Below, one piece after another: positions 61,813-64,000 of a stretch of 64,000 nt of DNA. Below the pieces are notes generated by a model. The model saw only the letters and a program-made list of their open reading frames with translations. It searched no databases and was not told where the DNA came from. Each line of letters opens with the position of its first letter. Position 1 is the stretch's first letter. Position numbers and translations under genes: made by a program. Source of the stretch: Paludibacter sp. Lineage in GTDB: Bacteria; Bacteroidota; Bacteroidia; Bacteroidales; Paludibacteraceae. The stretch spans positions 1-64,000 of the forward strand of contig JAQTUE010000016.1 of the NCBI GenBank assembly GCA_028710415.1, in the 5' to 3' direction.

Positions 61813-63216
61813 TTATTTCTTAATCACTTTAAACGTTTTTGTCCAGTTTTTTCCTGTTATTTGTACAATATACATGTTGGGTTTCAGCGAAGAGCCGAAT
61901 GTGAATAAGCTATTGATCGCCGAATGTCCAATAACTTCAACTTGCTTGCCCAGCATATCGAATATCGAAATACGAATTAACTCATTGGGGTTGTCAATTT
62001 TCAGATTAAATGATGTCGTGAATGGATTGGGATATAATTCTAAAGCAACATCATTTAAGGCTACAGGAGTGCCTGTAATTGCATCTTTCGCTCCCTGCAT
62101 GATAGAACTCAACACATCTGTATCCTTTGTTTGCCCTGTTGAGAAGTTGAATACTCCTCCTGTGTCCCAACAATATGTGATAATTCCCCTATTCATTGCC
62201 GCCATTACAAAATAGCGGTAATAAGCTTTAATTGAAGCATTGTGAAGCGCCTGATCTGATGGAGGGCTGAGTGTTCTTCTGAATGCGCCATATTCACCAA
62301 TTATTACAGGAATCCCTTTATCGACGAACTTAGTTTTCATCCACCCTAAATATTTATCCATATCGCTTTCTTCACCCCAGGTTGAATTACGTGTAGCATC
62401 AGTAGTAGAATGATTGCCTTTTCCCCAGTAATAAAACATGTTGCCCCAGCTTGCATCTCCATTTAAACCACAGAAGTTCCAGGGGGTATAATAATGCACT
62501 TCCACTATCAAACGATTGGCAATACTATCAACAGGCATTTTGTTCATTAAATTATTAGTAGCAGTGATATCAGTTGAAGGACCTTGTATAACAAGTGTAC
62601 GTGAACTGTTATTCCCTCCTGTAGCACGAACTGCATTGATAAAGGTCTGATGATATGATAATAAAACAGACATTCCGGTCGCATCTGATACATTGGGTTC
62701 ATTTGCTCCGGCGAAAAGCAGATGGTCATTATAATTTTTGAAGTAATTGGCAATTTGTGTCCAATATCTTTTCTGCCTTGCATTAACAGTATCTTTATTC
62801 GCTAAGTTAACCCTGTTTTCCAGCCAACCCTTATCCCAGTGGGCATTCATAATTACATACATGCTATCGTTCATGCAATAGTCCACTACCTTTTTTACAT
62901 TGGCAAGCCATGCTACATCAATTTTACTGGTAATCGTATCGGAATGATAGAACCAGGCAACAGGAAGCCTGACGGTATTAAAGCCGGCAACTTTCACTGA
63001 ATCAATGGTTCTCTGAGTAGTCGAGCCAAAGGAATTACGAGGAACCCAGGTAGCTTCAAGCACGTTTCCCAGATTCCAGCCTATTTTCATTTTACTTGCT
63101 ATTTGTTGTGCAGTTGGCAACTCTGCTTTAACCGTTGCGGACATCAAAAGCCCGCTTGCAATAATGGTAACAAGTATAATCTGCCTAAAAGAACGAGACA
63201 ATAAAGTTATTTTCAT
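61813..63216 (-). CDS. GH5 endoglucanase with T9SS sorting domain
   Basis: A 467-residue secreted enzyme starting at ATG 63216; an earlier in-frame ATG at 63291 lacks a signal-like start. The signal ends at about VKA. The GH5 barrel begins MKIGWNLGNVLEATW, with acid/base Glu in LLFAGANEPNVS and nucleophile Glu in IPVIIGEYGAF. Residues about 390-467 are a type A T9SS tail (LELYPNPFTTSF, LIRISIFDMLGKQV, KTFKVIKK). An endo-beta-1,4-glucanase or xyloglucanase displayed on the cell surface is inferred. The exo-enzymes downstream lack the tail and act in the periplasm. Confidence 0.92.
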   Translation of the reverse strand: MKITLLSRSFRQIILVTIIASGLLMSATVKAELPTAQQIASKMKIGWNLGNVLEATWVPRNSFGSTTQRTIDSVKVAGFNTVRLPVAWFYHSDTITSKIDVAWLANVKKVVDYCMNDSMYVIMNAHWDKGWLENRVNLANKDTVNARQKRYWTQIANYFKNYNDHLLFAGANEPNVSDATGMSVLLSYHQTFINAVRATGGNNSSRTLVIQGPSTDITATNNLMNKMPVDSIANRLIVEVHYYTPWNFCGLNGDASWGNMFYYWGKGNHSTTDATRNSTWGEESDMDKYLGWMKTKFVDKGIPVIIGEYGAFRRTLSPPSDQALHNASIKAYYRYFVMAAMNRGIITYCWDTGGVFNFSTGQTKDTDVLSSIMQGAKDAITGTPVALNDVALELYPNPFTTSFNLKIDNPNELIRISIFDMLGKQVEVIGHSAINSLFTFGSSLKPNMYIVQITGKNWTKTFKVIKK

Positions 63217-63484
63217 TTTTAATACTTTTTTATTCAATTTATAGTTTACTCCATCTATTCCAGGGTCTTCTGTTAGTATCTTAACTCTCAATTTCGTGTA
63301 TTTTTTGACACAATATTACAGAATTAACTTCTAACTATTTTATTCAGACTATTCCATATAAGGTCTTAAAATCAAAATACGTAGTATTTTTATAATCCGT
63401 TTTTAATCCGCCAAATATGTGTATATCCGCGTTCTAATCTTAATTCTGGCTTGTCCAGGTTAGGAATAATATGGCATATTGAGT

Positions 63485-64000
63485 TTAATAAACCAATAGC
63501 TTTTTCGTCAAACTATTTTGATTATTTGAAAATCTGACCAGGTAAATACCAGGTTTTAGATTGACATCTAATTGGGTACGTTGCTTATCAAACACGGTTT
63601 GTTCTAAAGCAATCTGACCGTTTATTTCAATAAGCTGTATGGTTGTCAGACCTTTAAGCCCACCTAAATCAACGGTTAGCTTTTTTCCGTTCAAAGGATT
63701 AGGGAATAGGACAATATCATCAGGTTTTATAACCTGTGATACACTAGCTAATGTATCTTTTGAAACAGTTATATTGCAAATTGTTTTCAAGCTTCCATCA
63801 GTAGTAGTAGCAGTAATTACGGTTGAACCTTGTGATACGGCGGTTACCAGGCCCGATGCGCTTACGGTAGCAACATTGTTTTGACTTGAACTCCAACTTA
63901 CTGAATTCCTGGATGCATTGGTTGGAAGTACCGTGGTAACAAGCTGTTTGGTCTCCCTAATTTTAATTGTGCCCATTTTGGGGGATATTGTAACACTTGT
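63485..64000 (-). CDS. C-terminal part of a T9SS cargo protein with Ig-like domain (partial)
   Basis: The frame is open to the window edge, so the protein begins beyond 64000. At least 171 residues are seen: the end of a Big_2-type Ig-like domain (VSWSSSQNNVATVSASGLVTAVSQGSTVITATTTDG), then a linker and a type A T9SS sorting domain (IVLFPNPLNGKKLTV, LKPGIYLVRFSNN, TKKLLVY). Big_2 linkers are common in surface glycanases and binding proteins of this phylum. It is the upstream gene of the glycan-degrading run. The 268-base gap to the GH5 start shows no promoter that I trust. Confidence 0.85.
   Translation of the reverse strand, partial: TSVTISPKMGTIKIRETKQLVTTVLPTNASRNSVSWSSSQNNVATVSASGLVTAVSQGSTVITATTTDGSLKTICNITVSKDTLASVSQVIKPDDIVLFPNPLNGKKLTVDLGGLKGLTTIQLIEINGQIALEQTVFDKQRTQLDVNLKPGIYLVRFSNNQNSLTKKLLVY

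Overview
The window is from a Bacteroidota chromosome, most likely order Bacteroidales (a Paludibacter-like saccharolytic anaerobe would fit, but no marker here fixes the genus). The evidence is a fused lpxC-fabZ gene, type IX secretion (T9SS) C-terminal sorting domains on several secreted proteins, Fib_succ_major domains, S46 and M16 peptidases, promoters of the Bacteroides type (TTG, 19-20 nt, TAnnTTTG), and A-rich leaders without clear Shine-Dalgarno sites.

Layout. 1-9.7 kb (+): tail of an outer-membrane barrel gene, S46 dipeptidyl-peptidase, OB-fold-like secreted protein, M16 peptidase, secreted FMN-binding-domain protein, and a 930-residue parallel beta-helix protein with a T9SS tail. 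10.4-19.7 kb: a thiol/metalloid-type redox island. A solo IS1595-type zinc-ribbon protein is divergent from an ArsM-like methyltransferase, with three 23-bp iterons between them. A 35-residue Cys-rich peptide gene, a radical SAM/SPASM enzyme, a thioredoxin-thioredoxin reductase fusion, a DUF2892 protein, a secreted rhodanese, a CoA-disulfide-reductase-like protein fused to three rhodanese domains, a stand-alone rhodanese, two membrane-anchored thioredoxins and a decayed 4Fe-4S protein follow. The peptide plus radical SAM pair looks like an undescribed RiPP or metal-binding-peptide system and is the main find of the window.

19.9-29.5 kb: accessory, repeat-rich DNA. It holds a triple Fib_succ_major protein with a T9SS partner, a DUF1016/PDDEXK nuclease with two broken relatives, small unknown genes, an unusual G-quadruplex-type repeat block, a MarR regulator with palindromic operators, and a tandem repeat of about 264 bp. 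29.6-36.8 kb: a DUF5686-type outer-membrane protein, a CDP-alcohol phosphatidyltransferase-like protein overlapping a GtrA protein, PepD dipeptidase and an HD phosphohydrolase. 37.0-42.2 kb: lipid A core genes lpxD, lpxC-fabZ and lpxA, then glnS. 42.3-47.5 kb: a three-gene minus-strand unit (HAMP protein, YVTN propeller, small secreted protein), rsmA, a second GtrA protein and a flippase-like protein. 47.6-48.6 kb: a toxin-antitoxin module with a duplicated orphan antitoxin. 48.7-51.5 kb: a 5'-nucleotidase split into two genes. 52.2-53.9 kb: tyrS and two tRNA-Gln genes. 54.4-64.0 kb (-): a run of glycan-degrading enzymes (GH5, GH42, GH31 with a PA14 insert, GH3) and the end of another T9SS cargo protein, consistent with beta-glucan or xyloglucan breakdown.

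Short palindromic elements are common between genes. One imperfectly palindromic element of about 180 bp occurs twice, inverted and 41.7 kb apart, with a 95-bp core that I read as identical. No CRISPR array, rRNA or complete insertion sequence was seen.
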